64,000 nt of DNA from Streblospio benedicti (Eukaryota; Annelida; Polychaeta; Spionida; Spionidae), in contig CM032668.1 of NCBI GenBank assembly GCA_019095985.1, positions 25,505,588 to 25,569,587 of the forward strand. Direction: 5' to 3'. Positions 50,401-58,740 of this stretch are shown in pieces. Every line of letters begins with the position of its first letter. Positions within the stretch are counted from its first letter, which is position 1. A program made the position numbers and the translations under genes. Under the pieces are notes generated by a model, which saw only the letters and a list, made by a program, of their open reading frames with translations, was not told the DNA's origin and did not search any database.

Positions 50401-53400
50401 AACACAATCTCTAAATTATTTTTTGATTTGTTCTAAGTTGTCTCCTAAGGCATTAATTCAACTGAAAGACAAAAATACAAGATTAAGACTATCTGTTGTA
50501 TCCGAAGTCCATCATATTTAGATAAACAAGAGGTCAGACCTGGTGTAGATATAGTCACTTGCTGACCACATGATTTATGACAATCCACATTTTTACTTTG
50601 ATTTTGCCCATGAATAGTTAAAAACTAATATGAGCAAGAAAGTGTAACTAAAATGTTTACAATTTAAACTGCAACAGAAAAGTGCATCAGATCCATACAG
50701 TAAATATCAAGCGTTCTTTTGTTTTCTTGTTTTTTTAACTGTATTCACTTATGTAATTTGTAGGGTTGGATATCGAGCCTATGACATACTATCGATTATC
50801 AGATGCCATATATCGATAGTACTATCGGTAGTTGTGGGAAAATCAAATAAAGCTGTAAATTATACCAACCTTGTTGTTTTTATCGTAGACATCCCGGGAA
50901 GTGTCACTGGGTGTCAAGCACACGAACTAGTCAATCGGACCGTATGCGATAGTACCACACAGTGCATTCTTTAAGATTTGGCATATCTTCAATTATTTGC
51001 ACTATTTTCATGCTGTACTGTCATATAGTAATGTATTTGCGTGGTATAATATTTATTTCTAAATATTTCAGTATGTAAACAAGAAAAATGGCGACTTCAT
51101 TGTTGTCAAACACAAATACATCGAGTAAAATTTGATAAAATGTGAACACATTTAATTTTTTTATTACTTTTAATTGTTTTGTATACGCCGTAGTGCGGCG
51201 CTGCATTGCATGTTGTTTGAAAAACTATCGATATCAGGTATTTAACTATCGAGTAGTTATATTGGGGCTTGTAGACGATGCATATAGTCGATATTACTAT
51301 CAATCGATCCATCGCTAGTAATTTGATAAAAAAAACTATTAGAAAATGATAATAAAATTCACAGACAAATATAAGAGTAGTGCATAAATAAAAGCCATAA
51401 CATATACATGAGTGTAATTCAAAGAGTATTAAATTGACCATTTTTCATTTTCATTTCAAACATCAAGTGCTGATTTTCATACTACGTCTCGCAATGTATT
51501 TGTTTGCATCTGTAGATATCTGACGATGCCGATCGCGTAACTCATCTTGTTGACGCATCAGATCCAGCGTTCTCCAACTGGATGAGGTACGTGAATTGTG
51601 CAAGAAATGAGGACGAACAGAACATGCTGGCGTACCAGTACGCGGGGGAAGTGTACTACCGCACCACCAAGCCGATCCCGCTCAACACCGAGCTGCTTGT
51701 GTTCTACGGCAGCGAGTACGGCAAGATGCTGGGCATTGAAGAGGATGAAGAGGTGAGGATAGAACGACTAACATTCATCTCGAACACTGACAATTCAAGT
51801 TTGTGGATAACTAGATCCATTAAACGTTGTCTTTTGATGTAGTTAACCCACCTAAGTAACCTATTTTTCAGAATCATGTTACCGGAACCAAGCAATCATT
51901 TTTCCCTAGGCCTTATCATATAGGTGGAATGAACCTATATCCAGTTATAACAGATTATGTATTCTGACGTTTAGGACATGGACCAGGAATCGGCTTGTGA
52001 CGAGATTAAAGCTGGCGTCCCGATCAAGGAAGCCAAGCGAATCCCCGCGACAGCACAGACCAAGGTCCTTGAAGTTCAGCCAAACAGTAAGTTTAAGGTG
52101 GAGTCATTATTTAAGGCATGGAGATGGGCAGTGAGGGGGGGGTGCATGATAAATGCTGCGCAGGTGTTTCATTTGAATTATTTGTCCTTTGACCAATGAA
52201 ACAGCGAGCACCTTCCTCCAGCTGTTTATTTTCTGCATACGGTAAGGCACTGTCATGGCGATGAAGAAGTTGTCATATTTTTGTGGGAAAATCTTATATT
52301 ATCATCTCGCGTGCCTCATTTAATTTTATCTTTTATTCCGGATAACAAAACCTGCGATTGGGAAACTACTCATCATATGTGCACGTCAAATAACTAGTAT
52401 TTCTAACGAAATAATTGAAGTTCGCATTTTCAATCGTAAAGATGAAAGATGGGTGACTGACACTCAGTATGATTATTTAAACGTCTTGTTTGAAGGAGTG
52501 TATAGTAGAAAAATATTGTAAGTAAACATATATTATTACAGGGTCGTCGCACACGCCTAAAGAGTGGCCCGACAAAATGAGCGCGGTAAGCGTGAAAACG
52601 GCAACATAGTCACCGTATGGCTAGAGGGGTTTGGGGGCATGCACCCACAGGGAAAAAAATGGAATTTGCAACACAAATGGTGCATTTTGAAAGCTATTTT
52701 TCAAACAAATTACTTTTCTATGACCACTCCGACATGGGCGTTTTTCATGTCCTTGTGAAGTGAAAAATAATATTACCTGTGTGTCAAATTAAAGTCCATC
52801 CTGACTTCAAATTTACCAATTCATTATTACGTAAGGCCATCCAAACTTGATCTTATGGATGACCACTTTTTGGCGCTAGAAAATATGCATAGGAGGGATA
52901 CAGATTTTTTTTTAAAAGTTCAACACTAAACCCAGCAGGGGGAAAATAAAATAAAAAATAAATATTTCACAAATATGCCATGGCAGGGGAAATAAAAAAA
53001 AAATTAAAAAAATCAGTTATCATATTTGCAGTAGCATTGGTTTTGAGCTATTTTACCTCAAATATTTTTGTTTGTCAGTATGTGCGGCATGTGCAACAGT
53101 ACTAATGCCCCATTCCCGCGCAAAAAGGATTTATCACTGATTATAAAACACTGACACCTATAAATAACGACGTAATTGATGAAAAATAGCCAGAAAACCT
53201 ATCAAATTGTATATCGGCCATATTGTCTCACCTATCAATCACGGAATCAGCCGGCAACAGCCGAGTGGCGCATTCGAATTATTAAACCGCTGTGGCTTCT
53301 GCAGTTCTGTTACCAAAGTAATGCGCCACGCATTTCTTTTATTTGGCATATTCGGTTTTTGTACTCGTTTGCTGACTGCGTTATAGCGGGCAAAGGGGTG

Positions 53401-56400
53401 AAATTTACAAGTAAGATGGCGGAACAAGATTTCGTGGCAAGATAAGATGATTTTATTATTTTTTATTCAGTCCGCTCGTTATCAAAGACTTTCCCGGGAC
53501 TTGGTCAAATTATGAAAGGTGTGAGTAAATCGTCGGAAGATGAAATAAAAAGAATATGTGAGATTTGTGGTTGTAGATCGTCGGGGTATTTAAAAAAGAA
53601 GGAAGTATGTGATTTTATTTTATATCGGGGTGTTTTTTAGCTCATCGTCGGAATGGTCATCCATAAGATCAAGTTGTGATCGCCTAATGAATTCTTGCAA
53701 TAAAGTGGTTCAACAAATGTCGAAGCGGGGTGGGACCGCTCTGATTATTATGAGAATAGGATGGGTTACTTTGTGTTTCGCTTGTGGCTTCCATAAGTTG
53801 TTGATACAATTATTACAAGATGTTTTATTATGCAATTTTAATTTGATACAGATCCGTCAAATCAAACCGGCGAATGCTTCTGACATTAATTTACAGTATT
53901 CATTTAACATATACAGCAACATAATCGTCTAATGGTAAAAGTAAGAAACTACATGCGATTTTATACGCATATACAATCAATTATTTTCAACTCTGCAATA
54001 ATTTTTGTTGAACACCTCATTCATACATATAAAACTGTCATGGAAGATGTTATATTGCTCGAAATAATTTGCCGGTCCTGGAACTGAGGGGGTCTGCATG
54101 TAAGGGGTTAAGCTAAACTTAAGATGAACGTGTATGACCTTCATTGTAAACAATGCACGCAAAAAGCTGCACTAGTTAGGGAGGCCCCCATCAGTTGGAA
54201 CCTGGCTTTGGGTATTATGTATTTATTATACAAGATCCTAGTAACGAGATATGAAAGTATGGACTACCATAACTGACCCCAAAATTTATGGCTAAGGCCG
54301 CTACGTTATTTTTCTCTGTTTTATATCAGAAAATATTCCAAATCTAATGAGGGAGGGAGGTAGTAAAAAAAACATTTAAATAAAAACATGTTTTGGGGGC
54401 TATCTTCAATCTTCAATCTTTATTTCCGAAAGGGCCGATGGCCGTACAGGAAATTTTATGCATTTGTGACATACCATGTACATGAATTAATTATAAACAA
54501 GTACAATAATAAAAAAAGCAATCACAGTGAATTAAAAAAACAACTAGAACAAAAAAAAACAAAAAAACAATAACAACAGCAACATTTCTAATGAATACAT
54601 TACTAAACAAGGGTCCATGTATTACATACTTTCTCCCAATGTAAAGGGGTCATCCATATTACTGACTTGGCTTTAAAAATTTCAATAGATCCTGCATCTA
54701 ATATTTCCATAGGAAGCATATTCCATATACGAATGGTACTCCAATAAAAACTATATTTGTATGCGTCGGAGTGGAGAATTTTAACCCTATTGTATCTTAC
54801 ATCAGATCTGTATGACAACTGTACAGTGGATGGGAAGGAAATATTGACAAGGTTATTCTTAATCTTATAAAACATAGACAGATTATAAATTATCTGAAAA
54901 ATCTAATGAGAGCGATTAAAAAACAAAAACATATCTACTCTAGGACTCACAGATCAACAACATCGCTAGTTGCTTTAGACTAGATGCATGCGGACATGCT
55001 GTTGATGGCAATTTTATGGGCATTTCAAATCAAATCAATCAAATCATTTATTAAATTAGTCATAAAACATGTCCATATAACAAGATAATAATATACTGTG
55101 GTCCTGTAATATTAGCTACTACAATATTTCACGTATGAGCCCATAGGGCCATTTCGCGACAATTTATTTTAGCGACTTGTCTCAGGGCTAATTTGTTTGT
55201 TTACATACAATAACTCCTACAAGGCTACATGATGGCAAATCGCCTGCAAACTGACCTAATGAGAGTTGCGTAATTTCCCTACTACAGACTTGTTGTTTGA
55301 CTAAGTGGGCAGCAGTGGGCAGTGACCTTATATAACCGTGGCTTTGTTGTTAACCTTTATACCAGGGTCCCACCAGAACAATCACAGTGGCTTTGTGACT
55401 AGACTTAATTGATCGTGATGTCAGACAGGTGCTAGTGAGGTAACCAACGCTACTAACAAGACAAAACCATTTTTTGTGACTGTTAAAGTTCAATTATGTT
55501 CCTGTTTAGGCTTAGCACTTCTAAAATAATGCAAGTTTGAAATTACAATGGACTTTATTTTGACACCAAAGGTAATATTATTTTCCACTTACAAAAGCCG
55601 AATGACACCAAAAACGCATGATACCACCATTATCGCCCGTGTCGGCCTAGTCATAGAGAACTGCTGGAACTCTTTCAATTTTCATGGCTTTTTAATTTCG
55701 CGAATCATCCCAAATACGCGAATTTAGCAAAATTAAATCGCACGTGAATTTTTTTAGGGTTACAGTAATTTTTTGGAGTGGCTCAACACGATTTTTTTTA
55801 TGCACTAGGTAAAACTAATGAGGGCGATGGCCTAAAACAGAGGAAAATACCATAGTGCCATAGTGGCCTAACTGAAACTGCGTGTTTTGCAGGCTGCGTC
55901 CTGTGCAACGTATGCGGCGCCTGTTTTCCCGGTGAGCTGTTGATGCAGGAACATCGAGCAGACGCTCACCCCGAGTTCAGGAGACTGGTGGGCGTCAAGT
56001 ACCAAAGTGACCGCTTTCACTACACCAGTGATGGCGAACCGCCGTACTCACAGCACCTAGTGACCCACTGCCACCGGGAGAAACCTTACGATGACTTTAT
56101 TTGCCACCAGCGAATCCACACTGGGGAGGAGAAACTGTACGGCTGTAATTTCTGCGCAAAACGGTTCAATGATCGAGGAAAGTGTAGAAAACATGAGAAC
56201 CATCACAGCAAGAAAAAAGTCTTCCAATGCCAGTTCTGTGAAAAGATGTTCACAGATGAGCGTTGTTTATCTCAGCACGTTTGTACACACAATGGGATAA
56301 AACATCTCACGTGTGATGTCTGTGGCAAAAGATTTGACCGGAAAAGTTACCTCATTCGCCACCAGAAAATCCACACCAGGGAGAAACCATACAGCTGTAG

Positions 56401-57190
56401 TTTATGCACAAAACGGTTCAATAATCGACAAAGCTGTAGAAGACATGTGAACAGTCACAGCAAGAAAAAACTCTTCCAATGTGATGTCTGTGGCAAAAGA
56501 TTTGGTAGAAAAGATCACCTCATTCGGCACCAGAAAATCCACACCGCAGATAAACCATATGGCTGTGATGTCTGTGGCAAAAGATTTGCCCACAAGTATA
56601 CCCTGATTTGGCACCAGCGAATCCACACCGGGGAGAAACCATACAACTGCAGCGTGTGCGGGGAGCGGTTCCGTCATAGTCACCACCTGAAGAAACACGA
56701 GCACAGCCACAGCAAAGAGCACTCCTCCGGCGAGGCGTTGAGTGATCCGGCCGTCCTCCTCCCCACACACAAGGCAGCTCACATCTGCACTGAGCGCTCT
56801 GGGAAGCCGCACTCAAAGTGTGAAGTGCGTGGAAAAAGCTTCAGTGGGACGGTCAGTCACGATGACCAGCGGCAAATCAATGACGACACTGTGGAGGAGA
56901 AAGAGGAGGAGGAGCTTTCCTCCGCCACCACCACCGCTTCATCGTCAGGGAAAATGTTGATGCAGCAGAGTGATGAAGTGTCAGCTGGTATGCGGGAGTT
57001 GAGCTGCATCAAGCAGGAAGTGTTCACCTGTGCCAGCTGTGAGTACTTTAGCTATCAATCTAATCACCTCAAAGTCCACGTGATCAGGCACCACACACAC
57101 GAATATCCACACCGCTGTGAGATTTGCAGCCAAGGCTTTGTAACACCTGGACCGTTGAAGCGGCATTGCCAGTCACATGATGCATGTTGA
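31489..57190 (+). CDS. PRDM9: PRDM9/Meisetz orthologue, ten exons
   Basis: A nuclear histone H3 methyltransferase with its own DNA-binding fingers; the vertebrate protein marks H3K4/K36 at meiotic recombination sites. Exons: 31489-31702, 32336-32458, 34370-34449, 34662-34842, 35162-35290, 35638-35714, 37782-37997, 51516-51752, 51975-52086 and 55893-57190, all GT/AG and in frame, 888 residues. In order: a KRAB-like segment (LWFSEEELDAM ... NIYRNYQMMSELG), SSXRD (LNPSKPLFMDRKK, DADEDWG), a basic linker, RRRTRQSY before DDHFLYCEDC, a C2-C7-C2-H knuckle (exon 6), SET (exons 7-8, with Y337 in GYSW, Y388 in VYYRT, Y404 in FYGSEYG), a lone finger (CNVCGACF) as in vertebrate PRDM9, seven tandem fingers, an acidic region and two C-terminal fingers. 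Exon 4 (181 bp) has no match I know. An earlier in-frame ATG (31450) would add 13 residues, but CATTTCAG right before 31489 could be an acceptor for an upstream 5' exon. Confidence 0.88.
32615..33762. mobile_element. MITE-like element in PRDM9 intron 2
   Basis: The ends CTGGGCTAGCGC and GCGCATGCCCAG are inverted repeats of 12 bp, flanked by GATAG on both sides (32610-32614, 33763-33767). The interior opens with repeated TTTAGCCAATTGGCTAAA phrases and has a small GC-rich island at about 33050-33175. No open frame of note. Confidence 0.45.
33944..34235. mobile_element. hAT-type MITE in PRDM9 intron 2
   Basis: The terminal repeats CAGTGTTTGAAA and TTTCAAACACTG are typical hAT ends. They are flanked by CCCATAT on both sides (33937-33943, 34236-34242); counting the ambiguous G, this is an 8-bp duplication. 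The interior has GGGCCCT-rich facing phrases. Confidence 0.7.
35797..35975. repeat. Foldback element in PRDM9 intron 6
   Basis: The arms begin TAGTGTTCTTTTAGGCTGTG and return as the exact complement, with a second inner pairing around AAGCACTACAAGGCTCC. Parts of the same sequence recur at 36117-36163 and 37324-37420, either side of a TTAA-flanked element. Confidence 0.8.
36164..37323. mobile_element. piggyBac-type non-autonomous element
   Basis: The terminal repeats CCCTTTGCCGGTCG and CGACCGTCAAAGAG (imperfect complements) are flanked by TTAA on each side (36160-36163, 37324-37327), the piggyBac target signature. The flanks joined together read ATAAATTTTAAAATTCTC, which matches ATAAATCTTAAAATTCTC at 35925 in an uninterrupted paralogous copy. 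The interior has no transposase frame. Confidence 0.75.
38783..39399. mobile_element. TIR element in PRDM9 intron 7
   Basis: TGAAGAGGGTTATTGGAACA at the left and its near complement at the right (about 36 bp) bound a 617-bp unit. The repeats are themselves partly palindromic (GGGTTATTGCAACAACCC). No target duplication is seen. The right half is duplicated across the assembly gap at 42262-42600, and similarity continues past the right terminus, so the boundary may not be a true element end. Confidence 0.45.
39170..39495. repeat. Segment duplicated across the assembly gap, copy 1
   Basis: About 325 bp nearly identical to 42262-42600, including the phrases GGACATTTCATTTCAAATG and TAACTGCATAAGGCCCATC and the AT-rich tail. 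In the second copy the minus strand is open for 74 residues (FRDKRWVLPLNTDGPYAVIS). I do not recognise that sequence; this copy is less open. Confidence 0.7.
41343..41500. repeat. Dispersed repeat family A, copy 1
   Basis: It opens CTGTCAAAATCGAAGCGGTG and runs to TGTTGAAATTCC. Other copies are at 41757-41915, 49243-49400 and 53858-53985. By eye the first two are about 90% alike, the others lower. It may be the inner part of the TTAA-type elements in this intron. Confidence 0.65.
41757..41915. repeat. Dispersed repeat family A, copy 2
   Basis: A direct repeat of 41343-41500, 415 bp downstream, sharing GCTTCCGACG, ATATAACTACCTAATGGTAA and GCGATTTTATAC. Confidence 0.7.
42162..42261. other. Assembly gap (100 N)
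   Basis: One hundred undetermined bases, the usual placeholder for a gap of unknown size. It lies in PRDM9 intron 7, right next to a duplicated segment. Confidence 1.
42262..42600. repeat. Segment duplicated across the assembly gap, copy 2
   Basis: The second copy of 39170-39495 begins at the gap edge. Its minus strand carries a 74-residue open frame (42304-42528) with QHLRFRDKRWVLPLNTDG. Similarity to copy 1 ends abruptly at about 42598. Confidence 0.7.
43062..43349 (+). other. Unassigned open frame in PRDM9 intron 7
   Basis: A 95-residue frame in which the part VNCEELANQPDIVGFLVNG and WPKARLQPKPYSQ has a protein-like composition, preceded by TTTGCAG, which could be an acceptor. I do not recognise it. 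It could be a fragment of a mobile-element protein. It is not needed for the PRDM9 model. Confidence 0.2.
43376..43505. repeat. Tandem duplication, about 64-bp unit
   Basis: Two adjacent copies of an AT-rich unit start AATTTAAGCTTTAATATTG and end TTTAATTAGATAATTT. A shorter 31-bp tandem duplication (CTAGTAACTACAAGTATGTG) lies at 42999-43057. Confidence 0.85.
45117..45241. repeat. Foldback repeat in PRDM9 intron 7
   Basis: GATTGTCGTGTCAATCGGTA and the following AATTGACCAT are repeated as the complement on the right, with about 50-bp arms around a short spacer. Confidence 0.8.
45248..45511. repeat. Second foldback repeat
   Basis: CATTCTATCATGACTAAAAT through ATATCATAACGGTCTCATTG forms a left arm of about 95 bp whose complement ends at 45511, with a central spacer of about 75 bp. 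It begins six bases after the previous foldback. Confidence 0.85.
46350..46749 (-). mobile_element. 5'-truncated CR1/L2-like LINE with 15-bp target duplication
   Basis: The minus strand encodes the typical LINE C-terminal block: FHWEPIRLRIKYKILVLTHK, LHVEAPGYLKELL, then RSFSVQAPKEWNQLPLKLRS and FRRNLKTHLF. The 3' end (left) runs into (AATAC)n. GAAATTTCGGAATAC flanks the copy exactly on both sides (46335-46349, 46750-46764). It is short because of 5' truncation, and the retained frame of about 105 residues has no stop, so the insertion looks fairly young. Confidence 0.85.
46852..47675. mobile_element. hAT-type non-autonomous element, copy A
   Basis: The ends TAGTGATGAAACGATTATCG and its diverged complement (CCCCATCACTA) are hAT-like (Ac/hobo type). 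An exact 8-bp duplication, CCGACACA, flanks it (46844-46851, 47676-47683). The subterminal regions are rich in ATCGAT/TTAATCGAT phrases. No transposase. Confidence 0.85.
48434..49932. mobile_element. TIR element with CAGGGTTCCCACATG ends
   Basis: CAGGGTTCCCACATGT and its perfect complement are flanked by TGTATG on both sides (48428-48433, 49933-49938). The 1.5-kb interior includes a copy of repeat family A (49243-49400) and other dispersed sequence. No transposase frame. The superfamily is uncertain, possibly hAT-related. Confidence 0.7.
49243..49400. repeat. Dispersed repeat family A, copy 3
   Basis: It shares CTGTCAAATTCAAAGCGGC, GCTTCCGACGTTAGTTTA and CACCTAATGGTGAAAATAAG with the copies at 41343 and 41757. 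Confidence 0.6.
50761..51317. mobile_element. hAT-type non-autonomous element, copy B
   Basis: The ends TAGGGTTGGATATCGA and TCGATCCATCGCTA are imperfect inverted repeats, with an exact 8-bp duplication, GTAATTTG (50753-50760, 51318-51325). The interior is full of TATCGATA phrases like copy A. It ends about 200 bp before PRDM9 exon 8. Confidence 0.85.
53858..53985. repeat. Dispersed repeat family A, copy 4
   Basis: In PRDM9 intron 9. It matches other copies through GTCAAATCAAACCGGCGAAT, GCTTCTGACATTAATTTA and CGTCTAATGGTAAAAGTAAG. Confidence 0.55.
54402..54900 (-). mobile_element. CR1/L2-like LINE 3' end
   Basis: The minus strand encodes SYRSDVRYNRVKILHSDAYK and then YSFYWSTIRIWNMLPMEI, the LINE C-terminal WNxLP block. 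The 3' end at the left is an (ATCTTCA)n tail at 54402-54420. It is 5' truncated. Confidence 0.65.
55025..55090 (-). mobile_element. Short LINE 3' end
   Basis: About 65 bp near-identical to the 3' end of the LINE at 17067, including ATAAAACATGTCCATATAAC and the CAAATCAAAT tail. Confidence 0.55.
56144..56711 (+). repeat. PRDM9: PRDM9 zinc-finger array, seven C2H2 units
   Basis: Seven CxxC-x12-HxxxH fingers start at 84-bp spacing (first Cys at 56144, 56228, 56312, 56396, 56480, 56564 and 56648). A decayed finger precedes them and another follows. DNA-contact residues (-1, 2, 3, 6) are DGKK, DRCQ, RSYR, NQSR, RDHR, HYTW and HHHK, so all differ. Fingers 1 and 4 share the unusual GKCRK/QSCRR helix and an SKKK linker and are clearly alike in DNA; fingers 3, 5 and 6 share the CDVCGKRF start. 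This suggests past duplication in blocks. Confidence 0.9.
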
Positions 57191-57279
57191 ATGCTAGTGT
57201 GATTTGTAAATAGAACTACTGAAAATGTGAATGATGATGAAACAGTGACAAATTTAACAACTGCTTCACGATGACACCA

Positions 57280-57285
57280 AATAAA
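57280..57285 (+). terminator. Candidate polyadenylation signal of PRDM9
   Basis: An AATAAA 90 bp after the stop codon at 57188-57190, giving a short 3' UTR. Confidence 0.6.
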
Positions 57286-57339
57286 GCTTATAGGTTTAAA
57301 AAGCTTGTACCATGGTTAAGTCTAATAACAATCTAGAGA

Positions 57340-58740
57340 TGGACATTCATTAGAAAAAAAAAGATGCCAGAAATAATGGATTATTTTGAATGAAGATAAA
57401 TATGATGATAATCTACCTATTACATGTGAAGAATTCCATGATCATTTTACAAAGATTGATGTTTGTATTGAAGATGAAGATGCTGAAAAGCGTATTTTTA
57501 GAAGAGAATGTATATTCAGCACCAAATGATGACATTTTGAATAGTTCATTTGCATAATAGTAATATTTTAACCATGAAATGTTTAATTGATATGTATCTT
57601 TCTAGAAGAAAAGGACTACTATTGTTTTATTGATTATAAAAATACATTTGACAGCATAGATAGAATTGTTCTATGGGGAAAAATGTTGAAGTAGGAAATA
57701 AACGGTAATTTTTAATGTTATATTCAATTCGTACAAAGGTGCTAAGGCTTCCGTAAGTCTAGGAAATAGAAAACAAACAAATCTGAAATTTTCGAGTAGG
57801 CCATAGCTGTGAGACAAGGTGAAAATCTTTCTCTGTTATTTTCACTTTTTTTCTAAATGATCTTGATCACTGAAAGACCAGATCATACAAAAGTCAGGAA
57901 CTTAGTGACAAATTGTCTAAAGAAGTACTAAAAAAATGAAGAAATTGATGTTTTCATGAAACTATATGTAATGTTATGTGCATACAATTCCATAATGTTA
58001 GCAAAAGTGAATATGAATTACAAACCACACTGAATGGTATGTCTGATTACTGTATTACTAACAAGTTATACTTGAATGTAAATAAGAATAAAGTGGTTGT
58101 GTTTTCTAGAGGCAAAATTAGAAAGATACCAACATTCATATTCAGTGCTTTACAAATTGAAGCGCTCGGTATATAATTATGAATATCTGGGCACCACGTT
58201 TAATTATAAATGTAGTTTCAACCCAAATATTATGAAAATGTATAACACTGCCACAAGAGCAATGTTCTACTGTTGCAAAAAGGTTATCAATTTAATCTAG
58301 ACATAGATACAATGATTTTTTTTTTAATTCTTTTGTCAGGCCTACTATGCTTTATGGCTGTGAAATATGGGATAATAGTAATTTGCAAATACTTGAGAAA
58401 CTATCATTTAAATTAGTTATTACATTTTTTTTAATGTTACTTAAATAAAAGTACATCAAGTGTGATGGTATATGGTGAGACAGAACTTTTCCAATTGAAA
58501 TACATGTAAAGTGCTGGATGATCAGTTTTTGGCACAAACTTGTCAAAGAGAAAAGCAAAATTTCTTTACAAATGTATAAACTTAGATATAATGTGAATGA
58601 TAATAATTGTTTACCAGTTGTGAAATATACTTTAGATTTGTGTGGCCTATCTTATTTTTGGTACAATCAATGTGCAAATGTTATCACTGAATGGCTGAAA
58701 TGCCAAGTAGTATACAGAGCCTGAAGGACCAATTTACACA
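57340..58740 (+). mobile_element. Old jockey/CR1-like LINE reverse transcriptase
   Basis: Plus-strand frames show CFIDYKNTFDSIDRIVLW (RT palm block), AVRQGENLSLLFS, then YELQTTLNGMSDYCITNKLY with NVNKNKVVVFSRGK and YEYLGTTFNY, in the right order for a LINE RT. Many stops and frame changes break it, and the YADD site has been lost (LYVMLC in its place). It is 5' truncated and clearly older than the LINE at 46350. Confidence 0.75.

Larger units (their letters stand above)
35638..51752 (+). other. PRDM9: PRDM9 exons 6-8: zinc knuckle and split SET domain
   Basis: Exon 6 (35638-35714) encodes YCEDC ... GHCPTHGP, the CxxC-x7-CxxH knuckle that precedes the PRDM9/PRDM11-type SET domain. Exon 7 (37782-37997) holds the first half of SET, with IPAAGFGIFT and the GPYKGKV block, ending GYSWQ. 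Exon 8 (51516-51752) holds the rest, with SNWMRYVNCARNEDEQN, the VYYRT block and ELLVFYGSEYG. Three tyrosines equal to those known as catalytic in mouse PRDM9 are present. The phase-0 junction GYSWQ/ISDDAD gives the same length as mouse to within one residue. The intron between the two halves is 13.5 kb. Confidence 0.85.

Noticed and set aside
53176-53445. An 89-residue plus-strand frame in PRDM9 intron 9
   Set aside because: Its sequence matches no known domain and it is not needed to keep frame between exons 9 and 10.
56402-56816. Two long minus-strand open frames
   Set aside because: They are shadows of the zinc-finger coding repeat on the plus strand.
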